Shown here one piece after another: positions 1 to 9,215 of a stretch of 64,000 bases of DNA (position 1 is the stretch's first letter; every line of letters begins with the position of its first letter). This stretch comes from Ornithinimicrobium flavum. Its GTDB lineage: Bacteria > Actinomycetota > Actinomycetes > Actinomycetales > Dermatophilaceae. The stretch lies in contig NZ_CP038213.1 of the NCBI RefSeq assembly GCF_004526345.1, positions 2,046,001-2,110,000 of the forward strand. The letters are read 5' to 3'. A model generated the notes under the pieces. That model saw nothing but the letters and a program-made list of their open reading frames with translations. It searched no databases and was not told the DNA's origin. The translations under genes were made by a program, and so were the position numbers.

Positions 1-27
1 CGTGCCTGACCAGCAGGCAGATCGCCA

Positions 28-1086
28 TCAGCCGGCGGCCCCGTCGTCGCCGAGCCGGGAGTGCGCCTCCACGGCCGCCTCCAGGGCCGCCACCCGGGCG
101 TCGAGGTCGGCACCCCAGGGGGCCACGGAGATCGTGCTCATCCCGGCGTCCCGGTAGCGGCGCATCCGCTCGGTGATGCGGTCCACGTCGCCCAGCAGCG
201 AGGTGTCGTCGACGAACTGGGGCGGCAGGGCCGCCGCGGCGCCCCGGTGGTCCTTGGCGAGGTAGAGCTCCTGCACCCGCTCGGCCTCCCGCTCGTAGCC
301 CATGCGGCACGCGAGCTGGTTGTAGAAGTTGTGCTCCCGGCTGCCCATGCCGCCGACGTAGAGCGCGGCGTACGGGCTGACGGTCCGGGCGCACGCCTCG
401 AGGTCCTCCCCCACGGCCAGGGCCACCGTCCCGTCCAGCTCGAACGGCCGGGGCGGAGGGGTATGCCGTCTGGCCAGGCCGGCGTCCAGGTGCGCCTTCT
501 GCTCGGCGATGAAGTCGGGTGCGACGAAGACACCGAGCCACCCGTCGGCGATCTCCCCCGCCAGCTCGAGGTTGCGGGGGCCGACGGCCGCCAGGTAGAG
601 CGGGATGTCGGGACGGTGGGTGTGCGTCAGGCGCAGGGCCTTGCCGGGTCCGTCCGGCAGCGGCAGGGTGAAGAACTCCCCGTCGTAGGCCACCGGCCGG
701 CGCTCCAGGGCGGTGCGCACGATGTCGACGTACTCCCGGGTGCGTGCCAGCGGCTTGCGGAAGCGCACGCCGTGCCACCCCTCGGACACCTGCGGCCCGC
801 TCACGCCCAGCCCGAGGCGGAAGCGGCCACCGGACAGGCTGTCCAGGCTCACGCTCGCCATCGCGGTGGCGGCCGGGGTGCGTGCGGGGATCTGGAGCAC
901 GCCGGCGCCCAGCCCGATCCGGCGGGTCCGCGCGGCGAGGTAGGACAGGATGCTCACGGCGTCCGGGCCGTAGGCCTCGGCCACCCAGACCACGTCGACG
1001 CCCAGCGCGTCGGCCCGCTCCACCAGGGCGATGTTCTCCTCGTCGCGGCCCTGCCCCCAGAAGCCGCAGCTCAGTCCCAGACGCAC
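28..1086 (-). CDS. LLM-class F420-dependent oxidoreductase
   Basis: A 352-residue luciferase-like monooxygenase-fold protein. The N-terminal strand (MRLGLSCGFWG), the segment around residues 85-105 (GGRFRLGLGVSGPQVSEGWHG) and the later LYLAAVGPRNLELAGEIADGW are typical of actinobacterial LLM-class enzymes that use coenzyme F420 as hydride donor. The substrate cannot be read from sequence. The start is GTG at 1086, only three bases past the stop of the preceding acidic-tail gene in its restored frame, so the two are probably translated together. The family assignment is firm; the F420 preference is inferred from the subfamily. Confidence 0.88.
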   Translation of the reverse strand: MRLGLSCGFWGQGRDEENIALVERADALGVDVVWVAEAYGPDAVSILSYLAARTRRIGLGAGVLQIPARTPAATAMASVSLDSLSGGRFRLGLGVSGPQVSEGWHGVRFRKPLARTREYVDIVRTALERRPVAYDGEFFTLPLPDGPGKALRLTHTHRPDIPLYLAAVGPRNLELAGEIADGWLGVFVAPDFIAEQKAHLDAGLARRHTPPPRPFELDGTVALAVGEDLEACARTVSPYAALYVGGMGSREHNFYNQLACRMGYEREAERVQELYLAKDHRGAAAALPPQFVDDTSLLGDVDRITERMRRYRDAGMSTISVAPWGADLDARVAALEAAVEAHSRLGDDGAAG

Positions 1087-1089
1087 CGG

Positions 1090-1508
1090 TCAGCCCCGGG
1101 GGTCCGTGTCGACGTCGTACTCCTCGTCGTCCAGCCCCTGGTAGGTCTGGTCGTCGTCCTCCTCGTCGTCGTCGTCGAAGGTGTCGTCACCCTCGTCGTC
1201 GTCGTCACCGCACCGTCGTCATCATCGTCACCGTCGTCGTCGCCCTCGTCGTCGTCCTCGTCACCCTCGTCCTCGAAGTCGTCGTCGTCCTCGTCGGCGG
1301 CGAGGTCCTCGTCGAAGAGCACCAGGGGGGTGACCTCGCGGTAGGCGTCGTGCAGGGCGTCCTCGTAGGCGGTGAACGCCTCGGCGACCCGCTCGTAGGC
1401 CGCCACCACGGAGGGGTCGTCCTTGCCCCGGCGGACCGCGGCCGTCTCCAGGTGCGTCTCGAGCGCGGCGACGAAGACGGACAGGGCGGAACGAGGGTCG
1501 GCGGTCAT
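1090..1508 (-). CDS. Acidic-tailed hypothetical protein with apparent frameshift
   Basis: The first ~75 residues (MTADPRSALSVFVAALETHLE...) form a helical domain of unknown function followed by a long Asp/Glu tail. Near 1208-1209 the reading frame leaves the acidic tail and becomes a Thr/Arg run that reads on to a stop at 1071, inside the next gene. Restoring one G in the GCGGTGAC stretch keeps an Asp/Glu-rich tail (DDTFDDDDEEDDDQTYQG...) ending at a stop at 1090-1092, just before the next start. I therefore place the natural end at 1090. A TACCGT hexamer seven bases before the ATG suggests a leaderless start. Function unknown. Confidence 0.6.
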
Positions 1509-1589
1509 GGGTCAGACGGTAGCGAAGATCGGCGTGGCGTGGGGCTCGGTGCACGCGCCCCCGGGCGTCCTGCCTATGCTGGCGCCACC

Positions 1590-1775
1590 ATGGTGGAGTA
1601 CGAGTTCCGGGAGCTCACCTTCGGTCGGGACACCGGCCGCGCGGAGGTGCGGCAGGCCCTGACCGAGCACGCCGAGTACGGCAGCTGGGAGCTCTTCCGC
1701 GTCCGGGTATTCTGGGGCGGCGTCCGCAAGGTCGTGCTGCGGCGCAGGATCATCCGGGTGCGCCGCACCGCCTGA
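1590..1775 (+). CDS. DUF5703 family small protein
   Basis: A 61-residue basic protein, MVEYEFRELTFGRD...TEHAEYGSWELFRVRVF...RRRIIRVRR, matching the conserved pattern of actinobacterial DUF5703 proteins: a Glu-Tyr-rich start, a central TEHAEYG-WEL and an Arg-rich C-terminus. Its role is unknown. It converges with the M20 peptidase gene, with only 6 bases between the stops. TATGCT lies nine bases before the ATG and may be its -10 element. Its short length and full agreement with the family pattern make it a credible gene. Confidence 0.8.
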   Translation: MVEYEFRELTFGRDTGRAEVRQALTEHAEYGSWELFRVRVFWGGVRKVVLRRRIIRVRRTA

Positions 1776-1781
1776 GCCCGC

Positions 1782-3125
1782 TCAGCAGTCCGCGATGAGC
1801 TGGGCCAGCACCCGGGTCCCGAAGCGGATCGCGTCGACGGGCACCCGCTCGTCGACGCCGTGGAACATCCCCACGAAGTCGAGGTCCTCCGGCAGCCGCA
1901 GCGGGGCGAAGCCGTAGCCCGTGATCCCCAGCCGCGACAGGTGCTTGTTGTCGGTGCCGCCGGACAGGCAGTACGGCAGCACGTGGGCGCCCGGGTCCTC
2001 CTTGAGCAGCGCCCGCTTCATCGAGTCCACGAGCTCACCGCTGGTCGGCGCCTCGAGCGCGACGTCCAGGTGCTCGATCTCGACCTCCACGTGCTCCCCC
2101 GCCAGCTCGCGCACGGTGGCCAGGAGGTCCTCCTCGTGGCCCGGGAGGAAGCGGCAGTCCAGGGAGGCCGACGCGGTCTGCGGGATGACGTTCATCTTGT
2201 AGCCCGAGCGCAGCATGGAGAAGTTGGAGGTGTCCCGCAGCGTCCCCTCGACGAAGCGCCGCGCGCCGCCCAGCCGACCCAGCAGGTCCTCGACGGACTC
2301 CTCGTCCCACGGCTCGCCCGTGATCCCGGCGACCCCGTCGAAGAGCTCGCGGACGGAGGCGATGTAGGTGCGAGGCCAGTCGTGGGCGTCGATCCGGGCG
2401 ATGGCCTCGGCCAGCCGCACGATGGCGTTCTGCGGGTTCGGCACCGAGCCGTGCCCGGCCCGCCCGCGGGCGTGGAGCCGCAACCAGGCGATGCCCTTCT
2501 CGGCCGTCTGCAGCAGGTAGGCACGGGTCGGTGCCCCCGTGGCATGGTCGGGCAGGGTGACGGAGAAGCCGCCGACCTCGCTGATCGCCTCGGTGCACCC
2601 CTCGAAGAGCTCCGGGCGCGTGGCCACGACGTGACCGGCCCCCTTCAGACCCCCCGCCTCCTCGTCGGCGAAGAAGGCCCAGACGATGTCGCGAGGGGGC
2701 TTCTCGCCCGAGCGGGCGACCTGGCGCAGCGTCGCCAGGAGCATCGCCACCATGTCCTTCATGTCGACCGCGCCACGGCCCCAGATCATCCCGTCCTTGA
2801 TCTCGGCGCCGAAGGGGTCGACCGACCAGTCCGCGGCCTCGGCCGGCACGACGTCCAGGTGCCCGTGCAGCACCAGCCCGGGCCGGGAGCGGTCCCGGCC
2901 CTCGGTGCGGACGACGACGCTGGCCCGGCCCGGGTCGGACTCGATGAGCTCCGGCTCCAGGCCCACCTCCTGCAGCAGCCCCACGACGTACTCGGCCGCC
3001 GCCCGCTCCCCGGGGCCGCTCCCGTCCCCGTAGTTGCTGGTGTCGATGCGGATCAGCTCCTGGCAGATCCGGACCGCCTCCTCCTCGGCGGTCGTGGACA
3101 TGATCAGCTCGGCGTCGGTGCTCAT
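1782..3125 (-). CDS. M20 family metallopeptidase/deacylase
   Basis: A 447-residue zinc hydrolase of the M20/M25/M40 clan (ArgE/DapE/carboxypeptidase G2 type). Metal and catalytic motifs are visible in order: HGHLDVVP (His89, Asp91), GRGAVDMKD (Asp121, bridging) and FFADEEAGG (Glu155 general base, Glu156 ligand). A dimerisation-domain segment RLHARGRAGHGSVPNPQNA and the late LSGGTDNKHLSRLG follow. It probably hydrolyses a peptide or N-acyl amino-acid bond in the cytoplasm; substrate unknown. I chose ATG 3125 because a TACCCT hexamer sits exactly 6 bases upstream; ATG 3101 is an alternative. The open frame extends upstream but with non-coding character. Confidence 0.9.
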   Translation of the reverse strand: MSTDAELIMSTTAEEEAVRICQELIRIDTSNYGDGSGPGERAAAEYVVGLLQEVGLEPELIESDPGRASVVVRTEGRDRSRPGLVLHGHLDVVPAEAADWSVDPFGAEIKDGMIWGRGAVDMKDMVAMLLATLRQVARSGEKPPRDIVWAFFADEEAGGLKGAGHVVATRPELFEGCTEAISEVGGFSVTLPDHATGAPTRAYLLQTAEKGIAWLRLHARGRAGHGSVPNPQNAIVRLAEAIARIDAHDWPRTYIASVRELFDGVAGITGEPWDEESVEDLLGRLGGARRFVEGTLRDTSNFSMLRSGYKMNVIPQTASASLDCRFLPGHEEDLLATVRELAGEHVEVEIEHLDVALEAPTSGELVDSMKRALLKEDPGAHVLPYCLSGGTDNKHLSRLGITGYGFAPLRLPEDLDFVGMFHGVDERVPVDAIRFGTRVLAQLIADC

Positions 3126-3131
3126 GACGCC

Positions 3132-3137
3132 AGGGTA
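3132..3137 (-). promoter_or_regulatory. Candidate leaderless -10 for M20 peptidase
   Basis: On the minus strand TACCCT is followed by six bases and then ATG 3125. This spacing places transcription start at or next to the start codon. No SD motif is present. Confidence 0.45.
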
Positions 3138-3223
3138 TGCCGGGGGCCGTCCCCGGGTCCCGTCGCCGGGGGCCGGGCCCGGGTGGTCGAGGGTCGGGGC
3201 CGGCGGCCCGGCAGGGTGCGACG

Positions 3224-3550
3224 CTAGTCGCGCTCCTCGGCGAAGAGCTCCAGGTGGCGGCACTCCCGGCACCGGAAGGCGCGGACGAGGAACTTGTCGG
3301 CGCCCATGCTGGAGAAGCTGCCAAAGAGGCTGGTGTCGCGGGGTGCGCCGACCCAGCGGACGTAGCCCTTGGCACTCTCCCCGGTGTCGGCCAGATAGCC
3401 CTCGTGGAGCAGTCCCTCGCTGCCGCAGGCGGTGCACCGGGAGCGCGCCTGCTGCCACAGGTCGGCACCCCGGCCGCCGAGAGGCGTCATCCCCGGGGTG
3501 CCGAGGCCCGGGTCGGGCGACATCGGCCCGGGCGCGGGCGGCTGACTCAC
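3224..3550 (-). CDS. Small zinc-ribbon protein, end of cox operon
   Basis: A 108-residue protein with two CxxC knuckles, CTAC near residue 42 and CREC near residue 97, which probably bind zinc. Between them it reads ...KFLVRAFRCRECRHLELFAEE. The GTG at 3550 overlaps the coxG stop as GTGA, which favours this start over ATG 3523. I do not recognise the family. Its position as last gene of the CO-dehydrogenase-like operon suggests an accessory role, but it may simply be a co-transcribed passenger. Confidence 0.7.
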   Translation of the reverse strand: MSQPPAPGPMSPDPGLGTPGMTPLGGRGADLWQQARSRCTACGSEGLLHEGYLADTGESAKGYVRWVGAPRDTSLFGSFSSMGADKFLVRAFRCRECRHLELFAEERD

Positions 3551-4005
3551 CCGGGCTCCTCGGCGAGCCTGGACTCCAGGCAGGCGACGAACTGGCCGAG
3601 CAGCTTGTCCGAGACCGACTGCATGACCCCGCGGCCGAACTGCGCCGGCTTGCCGGTGATCGACAGGTCGGTGACGACGTCGACCTTGGTGCCGCTCTCG
3701 TGGGGCGCCAGGTCGATCGTGGCCAGGGCGGTGGCGTTGCCGAGGCCGCGCAGGCCACGCCCCAGCCCCTCGATCTTGGCGTGGTGGGACCCGTCGTCGC
3801 GCTCGAGGAACCTGCCCTTGCCCTGGTAGGTCACCGCGATCGGACCGAGCTTGACCTTGACCTCCCCCTCGAACTTCTCCTCGTCGGCCGAGGTGACGGT
3901 CGCACCCGGGAAGCAGCCGCCGACCTGTTCCAGGTCGGTCAGCAACGCCCACGTGCGCGGCGGGTCGGCGGACACGGTGAACGAGTGGACCAACTCCATC
4001 CCCAT
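3547..4005 (-). CDS. coxG: CoxG-like SRPBCC protein
   Basis: A 152-residue START/SRPBCC-fold protein of the carbon monoxide dehydrogenase subunit G type. The N-terminus MELVHSFTVSADPPRTWALLTDLEQVGGCFPGA and the later KVKLGPIAVTYQGKGRF and GVMQSVSDKLLGQFVACLESRL match the family. In CO oxidisers CoxG helps attach the enzyme to the membrane. The start may be ATG 4005 or ATG 3999; a G-rich SD-like stretch lies at 4014-4019. It follows coxM with a five-base gap and overlaps the zinc-ribbon gene by 4 nt. Confidence 0.88.
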   Translation of the reverse strand: MGMELVHSFTVSADPPRTWALLTDLEQVGGCFPGATVTSADEEKFEGEVKVKLGPIAVTYQGKGRFLERDDGSHHAKIEGLGRGLRGLGNATALATIDLAPHESGTKVDVVTDLSITGKPAQFGRGVMQSVSDKLLGQFVACLESRLAEEPG

Positions 4006-4010
4006 CCCGG

Positions 4011-4871
4011 TCAGCCCCCCGCCGCGGCCAGCACGGCCCGTCGGGTGAGGACGCCGGCGACGTGCCGGCGGTAGTCCGCCTGCCCGTTGAGGTCCGACGG
4101 CGGGTCCGTGCCCTCCCCGACCTGAGCGCAGATCTCCGCGACGGCCTCCTCGGTGGCCGGCCGGCCGACCAGCGCCTGCTCGACCACGGTGGCGCGCAGC
4201 GGGGTCGAGCCCATGTTGGTCAGCCCGACCCTGGCCTCGGCGATGGTCCCGCCCTCGCTGCGGACCGCGGCGGCGACACCGACGATGGCCCACTGGTGGG
4301 AGACCCGGACGAACTTCTCGTAGTGGCTGCCCCATCCCGTGTGCTTGGGGATGGTCACCGCGGTGAGCAGCTCACCCTCGCCGACGGCCGTCTCGAAGAG
4401 GTCGACGAAGAACTCGGTGGCCGGCACCCGGCGGGGGCCGACGACCCCACGACCCTGGATCTCCATCACCGCGTCGAGGGCCAGCACCGGGGCACCCACG
4501 TCCCCGGCGGGATCGGCGTGGGCCAACGCGCCGCACACCGTCCCACGGTGGCGGATCTGCGGGTCCGCGACCGTCTCCACGGCCTGGTGCAGCAGTCGGA
4601 GGTGCTCCCTCACCAGGTCCGAGTCGAGCACGTCCTGGTAGGTGGCGCCGGCTCCGATCCGGATGGCGTCCCCCTCGTCGGTGATGCCCCTGAGCTCCTC
4701 CAGCCCCGAGATGTCGATGATGAGACCGGGGGCGTTGAGGCGCATCCTCAGGACCGGGAGGAGCGACTGGCCTCCGGCCATGATCTTGGCCTCGTCACCG
4801 TGCTCACCCAAGAGCTCGAGGGCCTCCTGGACGGACTGCGGTGCGGCGTAGTCGAACTGGGCGGGGATCAC
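4011..4871 (-). CDS. coxM: FAD-binding medium subunit of xanthine/CO dehydrogenase family
   Basis: A 286-residue FAD-binding subunit that passes electrons from the [2Fe-2S] subunit to FAD. Recognisable elements are the N-terminal PAQFDYAAPQSVQEALELL, the FAD-binding MAGGQSLLPVLRMRL near residue 35 and the second FAD motif HRGTVCGALAHADPAGD near residue 110. The GTG at 4871 overlaps the coxL stop in a GTGA quartet, which fixes the start and implies coupled translation. Length is normal for the family. Confidence 0.92.
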   Translation of the reverse strand: MIPAQFDYAAPQSVQEALELLGEHGDEAKIMAGGQSLLPVLRMRLNAPGLIIDISGLEELRGITDEGDAIRIGAGATYQDVLDSDLVREHLRLLHQAVETVADPQIRHRGTVCGALAHADPAGDVGAPVLALDAVMEIQGRGVVGPRRVPATEFFVDLFETAVGEGELLTAVTIPKHTGWGSHYEKFVRVSHQWAIVGVAAAVRSEGGTIAEARVGLTNMGSTPLRATVVEQALVGRPATEEAVAEICAQVGEGTDPPSDLNGQADYRRHVAGVLTRRAVLAAAGG

Positions 4872-7436
4872 AGGACGCTCCCGTCGGTCGTGGTGGAGTG
4901 GTCGGCGACGCCGGACCCACCGGGTGGGTCCTGGTTGGGCGCGCCCTCGGCGAACCTGGGGTCGGCGGAGTCCTCGGTGGGGGTCGCACCGCCCTGCCCG
5001 CTGTCGTGGATGGCGCGCCAGACCCGTTCCGGGGTGCAGGGCATGGTGATGTCGTCGACGCCGAGGTGGCGGACCGCGTCGACGACCGCATTGACCACCG
5101 CGGGGGTCGAGGCGATGCACCCCGCCTCGCCGACACCCTTGGCACCCAGGTCGTTCGAGGTGGCCGGGGAGACGGTGCGGTCGGTGACGAAGCTGATCGT
5201 GTCGGCGCTGGTGGGGAGGGTGTAGTCGACGAAGGAACCGGTCACCAGCGTGCCCTGCTCGTCGTAGACCGCCTCCTCCCACAGCGCCTGGGCGATGCCC
5301 TGCACCAGGCCGCCGTGCACCTGTCCCTCCACGATCATCGGGTTCACGACGTTGCCCACGTCGTCGACGCAGACGTAGGACCGGATCTGGGAGGCTCCCG
5401 TCTCGGTGTCGATCTCGATGGCGCACAGGTGGGTGCCGTGCGGGAAGGAGAAGTTCACCGGGTCGAAGGTGGCGTCGGCGTCCAGGGTCGGCTCCATGCC
5501 GTCGGGCAGGTCGTGGGCGGCGAATACGGCCAGGGCCAGCTGGGCCAGGCCCACGCCCTCCTGCCCTCACCGGCGCCGCGGACCTGGAACTTCCCGTCGG
5601 TCCACTCCAGGTCGTCCGGGTTGGCCTCGAGCACGTGCGCCGCCAGCGGGCGGGCCTTCTCGATGACCTTCTGGGCGGCCTTCACGACCGCCTGGCCACC
5701 GACCACCAGCGAGCGCGAGCCGTAGGTGTCCAGGCCCTTGTGGCTGATCTGGGTGTCGCCGTGGAGCACCTCGATGTCCTCGAAGGGTACGCCCAGCTGG
5801 TCGGCGACGATCTGGCTCCACGCCGTCTCGTGACCCTGCCCGTGGGCGGAGGAACCGGTGATGACCTCGACCTTGCCGCTGGGCAGCATCCGGACGGAGG
5901 CGGTCTCCCAGCCGCCGGCACCGTAGCTGAGCGAACCGAGGACCCGGGAGGGTGCCAGGCCGCACATCTCGGTGAAGGTCGAGATGCCCAGGCCCAGCTG
6001 CACGCGGTCGCCGCTCTCGCGGCGCCGGGCCTGCTCGGCCCGCAGCTCGTCATACCCGAACAGCTCCTTGGCGCGCTCCGTGGCCGCCTCGTAGTTGCCG
6101 GAGTCGTACTCCAGGCCGCACACGGTGGTGAACGGGAACTCCTCGTGCCGGATCCAGTTCTGCTCACGGACCTCCAGCGGGTCCCGGCCGAGCTCGACCG
6201 CCAGCTCGTCCATGAGCCGCTCGATGGCGAAGGTCGCCTCCGGGCGGCCGGCGCCGCGGTAGGCGTCGGTCCACGTCTTGTTGGTGAAGACGTTGGTGCA
6301 GGAGAAGTGGTAGGCGGGGAACTTGTAGATGGAGTTGAACATGAAGGCGCCGAGGATCGGCACACCGGGCGTGACCAGGCCCAGGTACGCACCCATGTCG
6401 GCGAGCAGCTCGACCTTGAGGCCGGTCACGGTGCCGTCCTTGCGGGCGGCCAGCGTCAGCTTCTGCCACTGGTCGCGGCCGTGGTGGGCGGCCAGGAGCG
6501 ACTCGCTGCGGGTCTCGGTCCACTTGCACGGCTTCCCGGTGTGCCGGGCCACGAGGAAGGTGATGATCTCCTCCGGCGTGACCTGCAGCTTGCCGCCGAA
6601 GCCGCCCCCCACGTCGGGGGCGATGACGCGGACCTTGTGCTCGGGCACCCCGAGGGTCAGCGCGAGCATGAGCCGCAGGATGTGCGGCACCTGCGTCGCC
6701 GAGGTCATGACGAACTGCTCGCCGGTGGGGTCGACCACCACGCTGCGCGGCTCCATGAAGGAGGGGATCAGGCGCTGCTGGCGGTACTCCCGCTCGATGA
6801 CGATGCCGTCCTCCCGGGCGGCGATCGCCGCGTCGGCGCTCTCGCCGGTGCCCGCCTCCGCGGAGTCGAAGACCCAGGTGGCCGAGCGGTTGGTGCCCAG
6901 CTCGGGGTGGGCCAGCACGCCGTCCTGGTCCGCGGCCGCGGCACGCAGGTCCAGGGCTGCGGGCAGCTCCTCGTAGTCCACCTCCACCAGCTCGGCGGCG
7001 TCCCGGGCAGCGGCGGTCCGGGCGGCCACCACCGCGACGACCTCGCCGGAGAAGGCCACCCGGTCCACGGCGATGGCCGGGTGGGGCGGGACTTCTGGTC
7101 CTCGGTGATGGGCCAGGCGCAGGGCAGGCTGCCCTGCAGGTCCTTGACGTCCTCGCCGGTGATGACGGTCACGACGCCGTCGGACTCCCTGGCCGCGGTG
7201 GTGTCGATGCCGGTGATCCGGGCGTGGGCGTAGGGGCTGCGCACCATGGACAGGTGCAGCATGCCGGGGAGCACGAGGTTGTCCGTCCACCGCGTGCGGC
7301 CGGTGATCAGACGCTGGTCCTCCTTGCGGCGACGGTCGCGACCCACCTCCCTGGCGCTTCCTGACGCGTCCGGCCCGTTCTCGATGTCGGTGCGGTCCTC
7401 GACGATGTCCTCGACGGCCTCGGGGCTGACGGTCAC
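4868..7436 (-). pseudogene. coxL: Molybdopterin-binding large subunit (form II CoxL), two frameshifts
   Basis: The large subunit carrying the Mo-pterin cofactor, about 855 residues when the frame is restored. The N-terminus (KEDQRLITGRTRWTDNLVLPG) starts at GTG 7436, overlapping coxS. A one-base loss near 7090-7095 shifts the frame before VPPHPAIAVDRVAFSGE. A second near 5556-5558 shifts it before VGLAQLALAVFAAHD. All other family features persist: VGGGFGGK, the active-site loop AYRGAGR, GQGHET and LGAKGVGEAG at the C-terminal end. AYRGAGR marks form II/BMS-type enzymes rather than AYxCSFR true CO dehydrogenases, so the real substrate may not be CO. Both breaks are single G/C losses and may be sequence errors. 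Confidence 0.85.
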
Positions 7437-7912
7437 GACTGCTCACCTCCCTTGCCGGCGCCGGCGGCCTGCAGGACCGCCTTGACGATGTTGTGGTAGC
7501 CGGTGCACCGGCACAGGTTGCCCTCCATGCCGACCCGGACCTCCTCCTCGGTGGGATGCGGCTTCTCCTGCAGCAGATCGGTGGCCTGCATGATCATGCC
7601 CGGCGTGCAGAAGCCGCACTGCAGGGCGTGACAGTCGCGGAAGGCCTCCTGGACGGGGCTGAGGCGCTCACCGTCCGCGATGCCCTCGATCGTGGTCACC
7701 TCGTGCCCGTCGGCCTGGACGGCCAGGACGTTGCAGGACTTCACGCTGCGTCCGTCCAGGTGCACAGTGCAGGCCCCGCAGCTGCTGGTGTCGCAGCCGA
7801 CCACCGTCCCGGTCTTCCCCAGCTGTTCTCGCAGGTAGTGGACGAGCAGGGTGCGGGGCTCGACCTCGTCGGTGTAACTGGTGCCGTCGACCTTCACGGT
7901 GATCTTCGTCAT
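7433..7912 (-). CDS. coxS: [2Fe-2S] small subunit of xanthine/CO dehydrogenase family
   Basis: A 159-residue electron-transfer subunit with two [2Fe-2S] sites. The ferredoxin-like site reads [15 protein letters not shown], with a further Cys in [10 protein letters not shown]. The C-terminal helical site is [10 protein letters not shown] followed by [11 protein letters not shown]. Length and motif order are standard. ATG 7912 is preceded by an AGGAGA Shine-Dalgarno at about 7917-7922, and this is the first gene of the structural operon. Its stop overlaps the coxL GTG start by 4 nt. Confidence 0.94.
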   Translation of the reverse strand: MTKITVKVDGTSYTDEVEPRTLLVHYLREQLGKTGTVVGCDTSSCGACTVHLDGRSVKSCNVLAVQADGHEVTTIEGIADGERLSPVQEAFRDCHALQCGFCTPGMIMQATDLLQEKPHPTEEEVRVGMEGNLCRCTGYHNIVKAVLQAAGAGKGGEQS

Positions 7913-8025
7913 GGCTCTCCTAGCCGCAGGGGTGGACGTCGTCGTCCTGCCCGATCCTGCCGTGACACAGGTTCCCACCGCAAGGGGTGAGGTCCGTCAC
8001 GGCGGGTCGTGCCCGGCGAGGTCGG

Positions 8026-9165
8026 TCAGGCGTGCCCGGTGTGGATCGGCCCCTCCGTCACCGACAGCGGCTCGCCCCGTCCCCCCCACCGGTCCGCGAT
8101 GATCTCGGCGGCGATGGAGACGGCCGTCTCCTCCGGCGTCCGGGCCCCGAGGTCGAGGCCCACGGGGCTGCGCAGGCGCGCGAGCTGCGCGTCGGTGAGG
8201 CCGGCCTCCCGCAACCGGGCGATCCGGTCCTCGTGGGTGCGCCGGGAGCCCATGGCCCCCACGTAGGCGAGGTCAGGGGCGTCCGGGCCCAGCAGCGTCG
8301 CCAGCAGGGGCACGTCGAACTTCGGGTCGTGGGTCAGGACGCACGCCACCGTCCGCGGGTCGAGCGCGTCCTCGGCGACCTGCTGCTGCACGTAGCGGTG
8401 CGGCCAGGACACGACGACCTCGTCCGCCTCGGGGAAGCGGCTCCGCGTGGCGAACACCGGCCGGGCGTCGCACACCGTCACGCGGTAGCCGAGGAAGGAC
8501 CCGATCCTGGCGACGGCGGCGGCGAAGTCGATCGCGCCGAAGACCAGCATCCGCGGCCGCGGGGCGTAGCTGGCGACGAAGACCCTCATACCCTCGCCGC
8601 GCCGTTCGCCGGCGGGGCCGTACTCGATCGTCGCGGTGCGGCCTTGGGCGAGCATGCCGCGCGCGTCGTCCAGCACGGAGTGGTCGAGGCGGTCCGTCCC
8701 CAGGGTCCCCGCACTGGCGTGCTCCCCCTCGGGACGGACGACGAGATGGCGGCCGAGGTAGGCCGGGTCCGGGTGGGCGACCACGGTGGCGACCGCCACC
8801 GGACGACCCTCGGCGATGTCGGTGGCCACCTCCGCCAGCTCGGGGAAGTCCTGGCGGCTGACCCGCTCGACGAAGACGTCGAGGATGCCCCCGCACGTGA
8901 GCCCCACCCCCATGGCCTCGTCGTCGGAGACGCCATACCGTTGCAGCACAGGAGATCCGGAGGCGATCACCTGCTGGCCCAGCTCGTAGACCGCGCCCTC
9001 GACGCACCCGCCGCTCACCGACCCGACGGCCTCACCCTCCGCCCCGACCAGCATCGCGGCGCCGGGCTGGCGCGGCGCCGACCGCCAGGTGCCGACGACG
9101 GTGGCCAGGGCGACCTCGTCACCCTGCTGCCACCAGCCCAGCAGCTCCTCGAGCACCTCACGCAT
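8026..9165 (-). CDS. XdhC/CoxI family molybdoenzyme maturation protein
   Basis: A 379-residue protein with the N-terminal XdhC/CoxI domain (EVALATVVGTWRSAPRQPGAAMLV, SGGCVEGAV) and a C-terminal Rossmann domain (MLVFGAIDFAAAVARIGSFLGYRVTV split over residues ~215-240). XdhC proteins deliver and protect the sulfurated molybdenum cofactor for insertion into hydroxylases. It lies 113 bases upstream of coxS on the same strand, fitting a role in maturing the enzyme encoded at 4868-7912. ATG 9165 is preferred over GTG 9186; CATGCT stands 6 nt before it. Confidence 0.9.
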   Translation of the reverse strand: MREVLEELLGWWQQGDEVALATVVGTWRSAPRQPGAAMLVGAEGEAVGSVSGGCVEGAVYELGQQVIASGSPVLQRYGVSDDEAMGVGLTCGGILDVFVERVSRQDFPELAEVATDIAEGRPVAVATVVAHPDPAYLGRHLVVRPEGEHASAGTLGTDRLDHSVLDDARGMLAQGRTATIEYGPAGERRGEGMRVFVASYAPRPRMLVFGAIDFAAAVARIGSFLGYRVTVCDARPVFATRSRFPEADEVVVSWPHRYVQQQVAEDALDPRTVACVLTHDPKFDVPLLATLLGPDAPDLAYVGAMGSRRTHEDRIARLREAGLTDAQLARLRSPVGLDLGARTPEETAVSIAAEIIADRWGGRGEPLSVTEGPIHTGHA

Positions 9166-9215
9166 GGCACCAGCATGCCACCGCACAATGGGTCACCATC
9201 CTGCGGTCGGGAGGG

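Noticed and set aside
1136..1330. Short regular GTC/GTCGTC repeats that could look like a CRISPR or satellite
   Set aside because: They are codon repeats (Asp/Glu) within a coding tail, without spacer structure. No CRISPR array or cas gene is present in the window.
61..1344. Long plus-strand frame with a Ser-rich tail
   Set aside because: Antisense of the LLM oxidoreductase and of the Asp/Glu-coding repeats; no family pattern.
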